A stretch of DNA of 64,000 bases from Achromobacter pestifer (lineage in GTDB: Bacteria; Pseudomonadota; Gammaproteobacteria; Burkholderiales; Burkholderiaceae_B): the NCBI RefSeq assembly GCF_013267355.1, contig NZ_CP053985.1:2790001-2854000 (forward strand). The letters are read 5' to 3'. The notes beneath the pieces were generated by a model. It was given only the letters and a program-made list of their open reading frames with translations. It did no database searches and had not been told where the DNA came from. Positions 24,537 through 33,245 of this stretch are shown piece after piece. Each line of letters begins with the position of its first letter. Position 1 is the stretch's first letter. The translations under genes and the position numbers were made by a program.

Positions 24537-26324
24537 ATGCGTACCTGCTACACCGGCCAGGTTTGCCGTGACCATCTCGGCCAGACCGTCACCCTGTACG
24601 GCTGGGTGAACCGCCGCCGCGACCACGGCGGGGTCATCTTCATCGACCTGCGCGACCGCGCGGGCCTGGCGCAGATCGTGTTCGATCCGGACAACGCCGC
24701 CTTCGCCACCGCGGAGCGCCTGCGCAACGAATTCTGCATCCGCGTCACCGGCCTGGTGCGCGAGCGTCCGGCGGGCACCGCCAACGCCGAGCTGGCTTCG
24801 GGTGAAATCGAAGTGCTCTGCAAGGAAGTCGAGATCCTGAACGCGTCGGTCACGCCGCCGTTCCAGCTGGACGACGACAACCTGTCGGAAACGACCCGCC
24901 TGACGCACCGCGTGCTGGACCTGCGCCGTCCGCAGATGCAGCGCAACCTGATGCTGCGCTACCGCGTGTCGATCGAAACGCGCAAGTTCCTGGACCAGTT
25001 GGGCTTCATCGACATCGAAACCCCGATGCTGGCCAAGAGCACGCCCGAAGGCGCGCGCGACTACCTGGTGCCCTCGCGTGTGAACGCCGGCCACTTCTTC
25101 GCGCTGCCGCAATCACCGCAGCTGTTCAAGCAGATGCTGATGGTGTCCGGTTTCGACCGCTACTACCAGATCACCAAGTGCTTCCGCGACGAAGACCTGC
25201 GCGCCGACCGCCAGCCTGAATTCACCCAGATCGACTGCGAAACCTCGTTCCTGAACGAATTCGAGATCCGTGAAATCTTCGAGAACCTGATCCGCCATGT
25301 GTTCAAGGTGGTGCAGGGCGTCGAGCTGGCGTCGCCGTTCCCGATCATGCCGTGGACCGAAGCGATGCGCCGCTATGGTTCGGACAAGCCGGACCTGCGC
25401 GTGAAGCTCGAGTTCACCGACATCACCGACGTGATGCGCGACGTGGACTTCAAGGTGTTCGCCGCCGCTGCGACGGCACCCGGCAGCCGTGTGGTCGCCT
25501 TGCGCGTGCCCGGCGGCGCCGAGATGTCGCGCAGCGAGATCGACGGCTACACCCAGTTCGTTGGCATCTACGGCGCCAAGGGCCTGGCCTACATCAAGGT
25601 CAACGAAGTGGCCAAGGGCCGCGACGGCCTGCAATCGCCCATCGTCAAGAACCTGCACGACGCTGCCCTGGCCGAACTGGTCAAGCGCACCGGCGCGCAA
25701 GATGGCGACATCATTTTCTTTGGCGCGGATCGCGAGAAGGTCGTCAACGACGCCATCGGCGCGCTGCGCGTGAAGATCGGCCACAGCGAATTCGGCAAAA
25801 AGACCGGCTTGTTCGAAGCCGGTTGGCAGCCGCTGTGGGTGGTCGACTTCCCGATGTTCGAATACGACGAGGAAGACGGCCGCTACACCGCCGCTCACCA
25901 CCCCTTCACCAGCCCGAAGGATGGCCACGAAGACTTCCTGGAAACCGATCCCAGCAAGGCCTTCGCCAAGGCTTACGACATGGTGTTGAACGGTTGGGAA
26001 ATCGGCGGCGGCTCGGTCCGTATCCATCGCGAGGAAGTGCAGAGCAAGGTGTTCCGCGCGCTCAAGATCGGCGCCGAGGAAGCCCGCGAGAAGTTCGGCT
26101 ACCTGCTGGACGCGCTGCAGTACGGCGCGCCTCCGCATGGCGGCATCGCTTTCGGCCTGGACCGCATCGTCACCATGATGACCGGCGCCGAGTCGATCCG
26201 CGACGTGATCGCCTTCCCGAAGACCCAGCGCGCCCAGGATCTGCTGACCCAGGCGCCCTCGGAAGTCGACGAGAAGCAATTGCGCGAACTGCACATCCGC
26301 TTGCGCAACGTAGAACCGAAGTAA
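24537..26324 (+). CDS. aspS: Aspartate--tRNA ligase
   Basis: A 595-residue class IIb synthetase of bacterial type. The N-terminal OB fold recognises the anticodon ([21 protein letters not shown]), followed by motif 1 ([21 protein letters not shown]), motif 2 ([20 protein letters not shown]), the bacterial GAD insertion, and motif 3 ([11 protein letters not shown]). It probably charges both tRNA-Asp and tRNA-Asn if gatCAB is present, as in many betaproteobacteria, but that cannot be decided here. A cluster of palindromes follows the stop. Confidence 0.97.
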   Translation: MRTCYTGQVCRDHLGQTVTLYGWVNRRRDHGGVIFIDLRDRAGLAQIVFDPDNAAFATAERLRNEFCIRVTGLVRERPAGTANAELASGEIEVLCKEVEILNASVTPPFQLDDDNLSETTRLTHRVLDLRRPQMQRNLMLRYRVSIETRKFLDQLGFIDIETPMLAKSTPEGARDYLVPSRVNAGHFFALPQSPQLFKQMLMVSGFDRYYQITKCFRDEDLRADRQPEFTQIDCETSFLNEFEIREIFENLIRHVFKVVQGVELASPFPIMPWTEAMRRYGSDKPDLRVKLEFTDITDVMRDVDFKVFAAAATAPGSRVVALRVPGGAEMSRSEIDGYTQFVGIYGAKGLAYIKVNEVAKGRDGLQSPIVKNLHDAALAELVKRTGAQDGDIIFFGADREKVVNDAIGALRVKIGHSEFGKKTGLFEAGWQPLWVVDFPMFEYDEEDGRYTAAHHPFTSPKDGHEDFLETDPSKAFAKAYDMVLNGWEIGGGSVRIHREEVQSKVFRALKIGAEEAREKFGYLLDALQYGAPPHGGIAFGLDRIVTMMTGAESIRDVIAFPKTQRAQDLLTQAPSEVDEKQLRELHIRLRNVEPK

Positions 26325-26595
26325 GGCCCCCCCCGAAGCGCCGGAGGCGCTTCCCCCCGGGGGGCGCCGCTACGGACCGGCGGAGCCCGGATCCGTGCGG
26401 CCCCGCTTGGGGGGCGTTGCTTGCTTGCGGCGCGCATCGTTCGAATGAACGGGGCTGTTGCCTGTATGGCGTCGCGACGGTGGGAACGGTCTTCTGAATT
26501 GGAGTAATCTGGCAAACGCCGCCTGGTCTGGCGGCGCTGGCCGGGCTTTTTTTCTGCGGCCGGCGGTTTCCCGGTTTTGAAAGGCGCCATTTTCC
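26325..26595. repeat. GC-rich palindrome cluster downstream of aspS
   Basis: Just after aspS lies GAAGCGCC-GGA-GGCGCTTC (26335-26353), within runs of C and followed by further complementary GC stretches to about 26420. A related GCGCC-AGA-GGCGC occurs after the aminotransferase gene at 9206-9218. This looks like a dispersed intergenic palindrome that also ends transcription. Further on, CGCCGCC (26517-26523) pairs with GGCGGCG (26530-26536), with a T-run at 26547-26553. I see no gene here. Confidence 0.5.
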
Positions 26596-27462
26596 ATGTC
26601 GCTCATCCGCGTCGTCAGCTACAACATACACAAGGGCCGCTCGGCATTGGGCCGGCGCGACTCCCTGAACGAATTGCGTCTGGGCCTTTATGGCCTGCGT
26701 CCGGATCTGGTCTTCCTGCAGGAGGTCCAGGGCCGCAATGAGCAGAAGTCCCTGCTCGACGCCCAGCACGAATCCCTCGCCGCCGCCTTGCGGCTGGACG
26801 TGGCCTATGGCCGCAATGCCATCCGCCATGAGACGGACCACGGCAATGCGCTGTTGTCGCGCTTTCCCATTCTTGACCACGAAAACCTGGACATCTCCGA
26901 TCACCGGCTGGAACAGCGTGGACTGTTGCACGCCCGCATAGAACTGGGCGGACGCGCGGTGCATTGCTTCGTCGTGCACCTGGGCTTGTTCGCCGGCAGC
27001 CGCAGCCGCCAGATCCTGGCGCTGACCGAACGGATCCGGCGCATGGTGCCGGATGGCGAACCCATCCTGATCGCGGGCGATTTCAACGATTGGGGCGATC
27101 GCCTGGCGCCCCTGTTCGTGCAGCAGCTGGGCTTGTACGAAGTGTTCTCGCATGCCCCGCGCAGCCATGGCGGCGAACTGCCGCGCCTGCGCGATTCGGT
27201 CAAGCGCCTGAGCAATGCCCTGCGCGGGCTGCCCAATGGCGGCGTGTCCGTGATGGAGCGCACCAATCAGCTGGGCATGGGCGACAGTTCGCGCCTGCTG
27301 CTGCCGCCGCCACGCACCTTCCCCGCGGTGTTCCCGTGGTTCCGCCTGGATCGCATCTACCAGCGTGGCTTCGCCGTGCGCAGCGCGCGCGTGCTGCGCG
27401 GCCGCGAATGGGCCAGGCTTTCCGATCATTCCCCCTTACTGGCCGAGCTGGAACTGCCGTGA
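26596..27462 (+). CDS. Endonuclease/exonuclease/phosphatase (EEP) family protein
   Basis: A 288-residue member of the EEP superfamily of metal-dependent phosphodiesterases. Catalytic residues appear in order: Asn10 (VVSYNIHKGRS), Glu43 (FLQEVQG), His128 (VVHLGL), Asp162 and Asn164 (IAGDFNDWGD), and Asp277-His278 (LSDHSPLLAEL). The neighbouring clsB gene begins inside its stop codon, so a role in phospholipid turnover is plausible; DNA or nucleotide hydrolysis is not excluded. In related genomes it is commonly next to cardiolipin synthase. Confidence 0.88.
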   Translation: MSLIRVVSYNIHKGRSALGRRDSLNELRLGLYGLRPDLVFLQEVQGRNEQKSLLDAQHESLAAALRLDVAYGRNAIRHETDHGNALLSRFPILDHENLDISDHRLEQRGLLHARIELGGRAVHCFVVHLGLFAGSRSRQILALTERIRRMVPDGEPILIAGDFNDWGDRLAPLFVQQLGLYEVFSHAPRSHGGELPRLRDSVKRLSNALRGLPNGGVSVMERTNQLGMGDSSRLLLPPPRTFPAVFPWFRLDRIYQRGFAVRSARVLRGREWARLSDHSPLLAELELP

Positions 27463-28670
27463 GGGCAGAGCAGTCCCAGCTGGACTGGACGGTGGGCAAC
27501 GACATCCAGTTGCTCCAGAACGGCGCCGACTTTTTTCCCGCGCTATGCGCGGCCATTGACGCCGCCCAGGTCAGCGTGCACCTGGAAACCTATATCTTCA
27601 CGCCGGACCGCACCGGCTCCCAGGTGCTGGACTGCCTGGAGGCGGCCGTTCGCCGTGGCGTCAAGGTGCGCGTGGTGCTGGATGGCTTCGGCAGCGCCGA
27701 GTTCGTCGACCCCTTGCGCACGCGCCTGACCAACGCCGGCGCTCAATGCCGCATCTTCCGCCCCGAGCCGCGCTGGTTTGCGCGCTATATCCCGTCGCGC
27801 AGCCGCTTGCGACGGCTGCACCGCAAGGTCACGGTGGTGGACGGACGCGTCGCCTTCATCGGCGGCATCAACATCCTTGACGACTACGACGACCAGGATC
27901 CGACGGACGGCATCACCGGCCCGCGCTTCGATTTCGCGGTCCAGGTGCAGGGACCGCTGGTCACCGAGGCCGCCTATGCCCAGGAGCTGCTGTGGGTGCG
28001 GCTGAACTGGGCGCGCCTGCGCCGCCATCCGCGCGACTGGAACCGCATGCGGTTGCTCAAGCCGCGCCACGCCGCCGTTGCGCCCTGTGGCGACCTGCGC
28101 GCCGCGTTGGTGCTGCGCGACAACCTGCGCTTTCGCCAGACCTTCGAGCGCGCCTATCTGTACGGCATCGCGCACGCGCGCCGCGACATCCTGATCGCCA
28201 ACGCCTATTTCTTCCCCGGCCGCCAGTTCCGCCGGGCGCTGGCCAAGGCCGCCGCGCGCGGCGTGCGCGTGCGCCTGCTGCTGCAGGGCAAGGTCGAATA
28301 CCGCATGCAGTACCACGCCACGCGCTCGCTGTACGACCAGCTGCTGCGTGATGGCATCGAGATCTACGAATACATGCCGAGCTACCTGCACGCCAAGGTG
28401 GCGGTCATCGACAACGTGGCGACGGTGGGCTCGTCCAACCTGGACCCCTTCAGCCTGCTGCTGGCGCGCGAAGCCAACGTGGTCGTCGACGACCAGCCCT
28501 TCTCCTGGGACCTGCAGGAACGCCTGGAGACGGCCATCCGGGAGGGCGGACGCTTCATCCGGCCGCTGGAGTACCAGCGCCGGGGGTGGATACGACGCTG
28601 GGTCGACGCGGTTTCCTACACCCTGCTGCGCATCGGAGTGGCGTTGACGGGGACTTCGGATAAGTACTGA
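27459..28670 (+). CDS. clsB: Cardiolipin synthase B-type phospholipase D protein
   Basis: A 403-residue phospholipase D superfamily enzyme that makes cardiolipin by phosphatidyl transfer. It carries two HKD motifs: His121-x-Lys123-x4-Asp128 (LHRKVTVVDGRVAFIGGIN) and His311-x-Lys313-x4-Asp318 (LHAKVAVIDNVATVGSSN). Without N-terminal membrane helices it matches ClsB rather than ClsA; the ends are amphipathic. The start is a GTG overlapping the preceding TGA stop (GTGA), indicating coupled translation with the EEP gene. Confidence 0.92.
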   Translation: MRAEQSQLDWTVGNDIQLLQNGADFFPALCAAIDAAQVSVHLETYIFTPDRTGSQVLDCLEAAVRRGVKVRVVLDGFGSAEFVDPLRTRLTNAGAQCRIFRPEPRWFARYIPSRSRLRRLHRKVTVVDGRVAFIGGINILDDYDDQDPTDGITGPRFDFAVQVQGPLVTEAAYAQELLWVRLNWARLRRHPRDWNRMRLLKPRHAAVAPCGDLRAALVLRDNLRFRQTFERAYLYGIAHARRDILIANAYFFPGRQFRRALAKAAARGVRVRLLLQGKVEYRMQYHATRSLYDQLLRDGIEIYEYMPSYLHAKVAVIDNVATVGSSNLDPFSLLLAREANVVVDDQPFSWDLQERLETAIREGGRFIRPLEYQRRGWIRRWVDAVSYTLLRIGVALTGTSDKY

Positions 28671-28759
28671 GGGCGGGGCGTTGGAGTAGAATTCGCCTCA
28701 AATTACACGAGTCGGAAACAGCTACACCACGGTTGATTGCCGACGATGGCGACGCGGTC

Positions 28760-29446
28760 ATGAAAACAGTGGCAATCCTGCAGTCGAATTACGTGCCGTG
28801 GAAGGGGTATTTTGACCTGATCGCCGCGGTGGATGAATTCGTCATTTATGATGAGGTTCAGTTCACCAAGAATGACTGGCGCAACCGGAACCAGATCAAG
28901 ACACCGCAAGGTACGCAGTGGCTCTCCATTCCCGTCGGCGCGGATATCCAGCGGCGCATTTGCGAAGTGGAATTGCCTGCGGGCCCATGGCCTGAAAAGC
29001 ACTGGAAAACCCTCGCTGCGAACTACGGGCGCGCCCCTTATTTTGACGATGTCGCGCGCTGGCTGAAACCCTTGTATCTGGAAAGGCGTTATCAGCGTCT
29101 ATCGGAATTGAACGTCGCCTTCATCAAGGCCATCTGCGGATATCTGGGCATCGGGACGAAGATCAGCGATTCCTCGGATTTCGAGCATACGCCCGGCAAG
29201 ACTGGAAGACTGGTCGGCCTTTGCCGCCAGGCAGGTGCGCAGCGCTACATATCGGGTCCAGCCGCCAAGGCTTATCTTGATGAAAGCGAGTTTTCGGCAG
29301 TAGGCATACGCGTTGAATGGTTCGACTATGCGGGGTATCCGGAATACCCTCAATTGTGGGGAAAATTCGAACATGCGGTGTCCGTATTGGATCTGTTGTT
29401 CAACTGTGGCGCTGGGTCCCCCCAGTACATGAGATACGTGAAATGA
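28760..29446 (+). CDS. WbqC family protein
   Basis: A 228-residue protein of the WbqC family, found in polysaccharide loci and without a firmly assigned reaction as far as I know. Hallmarks are AILQSNYVPWKGYFDLIAAV, EFVIYDEVQFTKNDWRNRN and LNVAFIKAICGYLGI. The ATG used gives a start directly before the conserved core; an upstream TTG (28733) would add nine residues. It opens an operon in which every junction overlaps or nearly touches (stop ATGA with the next gene), so it should act on the same amino sugar as the aminotransferase and formyltransferase that follow. Confidence 0.85.
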   Translation: MKTVAILQSNYVPWKGYFDLIAAVDEFVIYDEVQFTKNDWRNRNQIKTPQGTQWLSIPVGADIQRRICEVELPAGPWPEKHWKTLAANYGRAPYFDDVARWLKPLYLERRYQRLSELNVAFIKAICGYLGIGTKISDSSDFEHTPGKTGRLVGLCRQAGAQRYISGPAAKAYLDESEFSAVGIRVEWFDYAGYPEYPQLWGKFEHAVSVLDLLFNCGAGSPQYMRYVK

Positions 29447-30372
29447 AGCTCTCCGTTGTCGCCACTCTGTATCGGTCCGCGCCCTATATCGACGAGTTCT
29501 GCCGTCGAATCCGGCAGGCGGCGAGAGAACATGCTGGCGATGACTACGAGATCATTCTCGTCAACGATGGTTCGCCCGACGAGAGCCTGGATATCGCCAG
29601 GCAGATCGCCTCCCTTGATTCCAGGATCGTCGTGGTGGACCTGTCGCGCAATTTCGGCCATCACAAAGCCATGATGACCGGCCTGGCGCATGCCGGCGGC
29701 GATGAGGTTTTCCTTATCGATACCGACCTCGAAGAGGCCCCCGAATGGCTGGCTGAGTTTGCCGCCCTGCGCGCCGAGAGCGACAGCGACGTGGTGTACG
29801 GGGTGCAGCGGCAGCGCAAGGGCGCATGGTTCGAACGGATCACGGGCCGGCTGTTCTGGTATACGCTGAAGAAGCTGACCGGCATGCCCTTGCCAGGCAA
29901 CGTCACCACCGCGCGCCTGATGTCACGGCGCTACGTGCAGGCGTTGTTACAGCATCAGGAGCGCGAAGTCTTCATCGCAGGGCTTTGGTTCATCACAGGC
30001 TTCAGGCAGTTGGCTTGCGAGGTCGAAAAGCTGAGCAATTCGACGTCGACCTATACGCTGCGCAAGAAAATGTCCCTGCTCGTGAATTCGGTCACTGCGT
30101 TCAGCAATGCGCCCTTGGTCAGCATTTTCTATCTGGGGCTGCTGATATCGCTGGTGGCCGGCTGCTATATCGTCTTCCTGGTATTGCGGTGGTGGCTGGA
30201 GGACACCTCCATGGCGGGCTGGACATCGGTCATGGCTTCCATCTGGCTGCTGGGCGGGCTGCTGATGTCGTCGCTTGGCGTTCTCGGCATTTACGTAGCC
30301 AAAATCTACACGGAAGCGAAGGGACGTCCGTACACGATAGTCCGCGATGTCTATCGGAACGGCGCGCCATGA
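29443..30372 (+). CDS. GT2 glycosyltransferase with two C-terminal membrane helices (ArnC/GtrB/DPM1-like)
   Basis: A 309-residue polyprenyl-phosphate glycosyltransferase. The GT-A domain shows VVATLYRSAPYIDEF, ILVNDGSPDESLDIA, VVDLSRNFGHHKAMMTGL and the metal-binding IDTDLEEAPEW. The C-terminus has two membrane helices (about residues 222-247 and 260-287), the ArnC/GtrB/dolichol-phosphate-mannose-synthase layout. It likely moves a sugar from its nucleotide carrier to undecaprenyl phosphate on the cytoplasmic face. The genes around it point to a formylated 4-amino-4,6-dideoxyhexose as that sugar. Overlaps its neighbours by four bases on both sides. Confidence 0.9.
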   Translation: MKLSVVATLYRSAPYIDEFCRRIRQAAREHAGDDYEIILVNDGSPDESLDIARQIASLDSRIVVVDLSRNFGHHKAMMTGLAHAGGDEVFLIDTDLEEAPEWLAEFAALRAESDSDVVYGVQRQRKGAWFERITGRLFWYTLKKLTGMPLPGNVTTARLMSRRYVQALLQHQEREVFIAGLWFITGFRQLACEVEKLSNSTSTYTLRKKMSLLVNSVTAFSNAPLVSIFYLGLLISLVAGCYIVFLVLRWWLEDTSMAGWTSVMASIWLLGGLLMSSLGVLGIYVAKIYTEAKGRPYTIVRDVYRNGAP

Positions 30373-31070
30373 AGAGCGTCGTATTTCTATGCTCGGGCGG
30401 CGGCGGCAATCTCAGGTTCGTGTATGCGGCCATGCAGCGCGGGTGGTTGCCAGGCGCACGGCTTGTGGGCGTACTGACCGACCGGGAATGTGGCGCCAGC
30501 GAGTTTGCCCGCAGCAAGGGTTTGCCCACGCGTTGCATGGATTTTTCGCGATCGGGTCAGGCGGACGTGCAACTTGAACTGAGACGCCTTGCCGCCGATG
30601 CCGTGGTGACGAACGTCCACAAGATCTTGACGCCGGAATTTGTGACGGAGTACGAGAATGCCCTGCTCAATCTGCACTATTCCTTATTGCCGGCGTTCGG
30701 CGGGGTGATCGGGGTTGAGCCCGTCAAGCGCGCGCTGGAGTACGGGGCCACGTTACTGGGAGTGACCGCGCATCGGGTCTCGGCGGAAGTCGATGCGGGC
30801 CGGCCGCTGGTGCAGGCGGCGATTCCGGTGGAGCCGGGCGATGGTGTCGATCTCGTCATGGATGTGGTGTTCCGCGCCGGTTGCTTGGCATTGCTCGAGA
30901 CCTTGAGAGGCCAACTGGGTATTGCTGGGCATGCCCGTGCACGCGTGCTGCGGCTATGTGGCAGGGACATCATGTTCAATCCATTCGGTACCGTCGGCAT
31001 CGAATGGGAGGACGAGGCGTTTTGGCAGGAAGTGAAGGCGCAACCCGCAGGGGATCCGTCCTCGTGCTGA
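30369..31070 (+). CDS. Formyltransferase-family protein, probable sugar N-formyltransferase
   Basis: A 233-residue protein with the PurN/Fmt formyltransferase fold. The catalytic triad is visible: Asn101 and His103 (LLNLHYSLLPAFGG), and Asp142 (HRVSAEVDAGRPL). These use 10-formyl-tetrahydrofolate. It is shorter than ArnA's or VioF-type enzymes, but its place between an ArnC-like transferase and GtrA, with rmlA and wecE downstream, suggests N-formylation of a dTDP-4-amino sugar. Start overlaps the upstream stop (ATGA). Confidence 0.8.
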   Translation: MKSVVFLCSGGGGNLRFVYAAMQRGWLPGARLVGVLTDRECGASEFARSKGLPTRCMDFSRSGQADVQLELRRLAADAVVTNVHKILTPEFVTEYENALLNLHYSLLPAFGGVIGVEPVKRALEYGATLLGVTAHRVSAEVDAGRPLVQAAIPVEPGDGVDLVMDVVFRAGCLALLETLRGQLGIAGHARARVLRLCGRDIMFNPFGTVGIEWEDEAFWQEVKAQPAGDPSSC

Positions 31071-31480
31071 ATCCGGACCGGCGCTCCGGACGATCCGGCT
31101 ACCGCTTTCAGTTGTTGCGCTATGCCTTGGTCGGCCTGGTAAGCAATGCCCTGGGATATGCGGTCTATCTGCTGGTCACGCACCTGGGCATGGCGCCCAA
31201 GATAACGGTTACGCTGCTCTATGCCGTAACAGCGGCATTGGCATTTTTCGGAAATCGGCGCCTGACCTTCCAGAGCAGCGGCCGTATGCTCGGACCGGCA
31301 TTGCGGTATGTGTGCGCCCACGGCGTGGGGTACTTGATCAATATTGGCCTGTTGGCGCTATTCGCCGATCGCCTCGGCATACCCCATCAATGGGTTCAGC
31401 TGGCCGCCGTCTTTATCGTCGCCGGGTTCATGTTCTGCGCGCTTCGCTGGTTTGTGTTCGCCGATACGGCGAAAAGGTAG
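31064..31480 (+). CDS. GtrA-family membrane protein
   Basis: A 138-residue protein with four membrane helices and the GtrA features FQLLRYALVGLVSNALGYAV, FFGNRRLTFQ and a C-terminal CALRWFVF. GtrA proteins are thought to flip undecaprenyl-phosphate-linked sugars. With the GtrB-like GT2 two genes upstream it forms a GtrAB pair. The start is a GTG that overlaps the preceding stop, preceded by AGGGGAT. Confidence 0.85.
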   Translation: MLNPDRRSGRSGYRFQLLRYALVGLVSNALGYAVYLLVTHLGMAPKITVTLLYAVTAALAFFGNRRLTFQSSGRMLGPALRYVCAHGVGYLINIGLLALFADRLGIPHQWVQLAAVFIVAGFMFCALRWFVFADTAKR

Positions 31481-31485
31481 ATGGG

Positions 31486-32364
31486 ATGAAGCAATGTCTG
31501 GCGTGCAGCGCCGTATTTCCCCGGGAGCAGCCAGGGTGTCCGTCGTGCCACGCGAAACCCGTTCTTGTCGATGGCTTCGAAGCCTACGCGCCGGAGCTTG
31601 CCCGCGAGGGCGGGGGCTTCAAGGAAAGCCATTTTTCCGAACTCGCGAGCCTCGAGGAAGGGCACTTCTGGTTCGAGGCGCGGAACGAACTGATAGCCTG
31701 GGCCCTTGAAAAATACTGTGCTGATCGCGAGAGCTTCCTCGAAATCGGATGCGGCACGGGATTCGTGCTGTCCGGCATGGCCAGGCGGTTTTCATTCGCC
31801 AGGCTGCTGGGCAGCGAGATTTTCTCCCAGGGCCTGCATTTCGCGGCGCAGCGTGTGCCACAGGCCAGCTTCATCCAGATGGATGCCCGCAAGATTCCGT
31901 TTTCCGAGGAATTCGACGTCATCGGCGCGTTCGATGTGTTGGAACATATCCAGGAAGATGAGGCCGTGCTGCGGCAGATTCATCAAGCGCTCAAGCCCAA
32001 GGGCATGCTCCTGCTGACGGTGCCTCAGCACGATTGGCTATGGAGTCCCAGCGATGATTATGCTTGCCATGTTCGCCGCTATTCGGCCCGCGATTGCCAT
32101 GCCAAGCTGCGTGCGGCAGGATTCCATATCGTGCGCAGCACTTCCTTTGTGTCCCTGTTGCTGCCCTTGATGATGGCGTCGCGCCTGAAGAAGCGCAAGC
32201 AGGGCGGTGAATTCGATGTCACCGACGAGTTCAAGCTTTCGCCCAAGTTGAACTCCATCCTGTACCGCGTGATGAAGGGGGAGGCCTCGCTGATCAAGGC
32301 GGGTGTCGATTTTGCGGCGGGCGGGTCCCGCTTTGTGATTGCTCAACGGATTGAAAAGCAATGA
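31486..32364 (+). CDS. Class I SAM-dependent methyltransferase with N-terminal zinc ribbon
   Basis: A 292-residue methyltransferase. An N-terminal rubredoxin-like ribbon (Cys4, Cys7, Cys18, Cys21) precedes the Rossmann methyltransferase domain: motif I FLEIGCGTGF (residues 84-93), SFIQMDARKIPF, and GAFDVLEHIQEDEAVLRQ. Zinc ribbons of this kind occur in the NDP-hexose C-methyltransferases and in O-antigen methyltransferases. It probably methylates a sugar or lipid-linked sugar of the locus, but position and timing are unknown. rmlA overlaps its stop by four bases. Confidence 0.8.
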   Translation: MKQCLACSAVFPREQPGCPSCHAKPVLVDGFEAYAPELAREGGGFKESHFSELASLEEGHFWFEARNELIAWALEKYCADRESFLEIGCGTGFVLSGMARRFSFARLLGSEIFSQGLHFAAQRVPQASFIQMDARKIPFSEEFDVIGAFDVLEHIQEDEAVLRQIHQALKPKGMLLLTVPQHDWLWSPSDDYACHVRRYSARDCHAKLRAAGFHIVRSTSFVSLLLPLMMASRLKKRKQGGEFDVTDEFKLSPKLNSILYRVMKGEASLIKAGVDFAAGGSRFVIAQRIEKQ

Positions 32365-33245
32365 AGGCAATTATTCTTGCGGGCGGGACCGGCTCCAGGC
32401 TGTATCCGCTGACCCAGGTAACCAGCAAGCAATTGCAGGCGGTCTTCGACAAGCCGATGATCTACTACCCCCTGACCGTTCTGATCGCCGCGGGGATACG
32501 CGAGTTCTGCCTGATCTCCACGCCGCATGATTTGCCCAAGTTCGAGAATCTCCTGGGAGATGGCCGCAACTGGGGAATCAGCATCGAGTACCGGGAGCAG
32601 GCCAAGCCGGAGGGCATCGCGCAGGCTTTCCTCATCGCCGAGGATTTCATCGCCGGAGGGGATGTGGTGCTCATGCTGGGGGACAATATCTTTTCGGGGG
32701 GCGGTGACTTTCCCCGGGCAATGGCGGAATTCCACGATGGTGCGGCGATTTTCGCCTACCATGTGAGGGATCCCGAGCGCTATGGCGTGGTTGAGTTCGA
32801 CGCCAAGGGCAATGCGCTTTCACTCGAAGAGAAACCGGTGAAGCCGCGCAGCAGTTATGCGGTGCCCGGCGTATATATCTACGACAAGGATGTCGTGGAC
32901 ATCGCGCGGGGCTTGAAGCCATCGGCTCGCGGCGAGCTCGAGATCACCGACGTCAACATCGAATACTTGCGCCGGGGAAAGCTCAAGGTAAACAGGCTCA
33001 GCCGCGGTTTCGCGTGGCTGGATGCCGGCACCAGCTCCGCGCTGCAGGAAGCGTCCGCCTATATCGAAGCCGTCGAGCGCCGCCAGGGCGTCAAGATCGG
33101 CTGTCCGGAAGAGGCCGCGCTCGTGCGCGGATTCCTGAGCCTGAGCGCATTCGAAAAGTTGGTGAGCGAATTGCCCAATTGCCAGTATCGGGACTACCTC
33201 CGCAGCGTTGCGGACGAAACCAAACGGTTTGGAGGCGCACAATGA
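32361..33245 (+). CDS. rmlA: Glucose-1-phosphate thymidylyltransferase
   Basis: A 294-residue nucleotidyltransferase making dTDP-glucose from glucose-1-phosphate and dTTP. Signatures: ILAGGTGSRLYPLTQVTSKQ (nucleotide site), DKPMIYYPLTVLI, LGDNIFSGG (metal site), and VVEFDAKGNALSLEEKP. The length matches the short RmlA form. It overlaps the methyltransferase and wecE genes by four bases on each side (ATGA). rmlB lies 4 kb away and rmlC/rmlD are not in the window, so dTDP-glucose here feeds an amino-sugar branch rather than rhamnose. Confidence 0.96.
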   Translation: MKAIILAGGTGSRLYPLTQVTSKQLQAVFDKPMIYYPLTVLIAAGIREFCLISTPHDLPKFENLLGDGRNWGISIEYREQAKPEGIAQAFLIAEDFIAGGDVVLMLGDNIFSGGGDFPRAMAEFHDGAAIFAYHVRDPERYGVVEFDAKGNALSLEEKPVKPRSSYAVPGVYIYDKDVVDIARGLKPSARGELEITDVNIEYLRRGKLKVNRLSRGFAWLDAGTSSALQEASAYIEAVERRQGVKIGCPEEAALVRGFLSLSAFEKLVSELPNCQYRDYLRSVADETKRFGGAQ

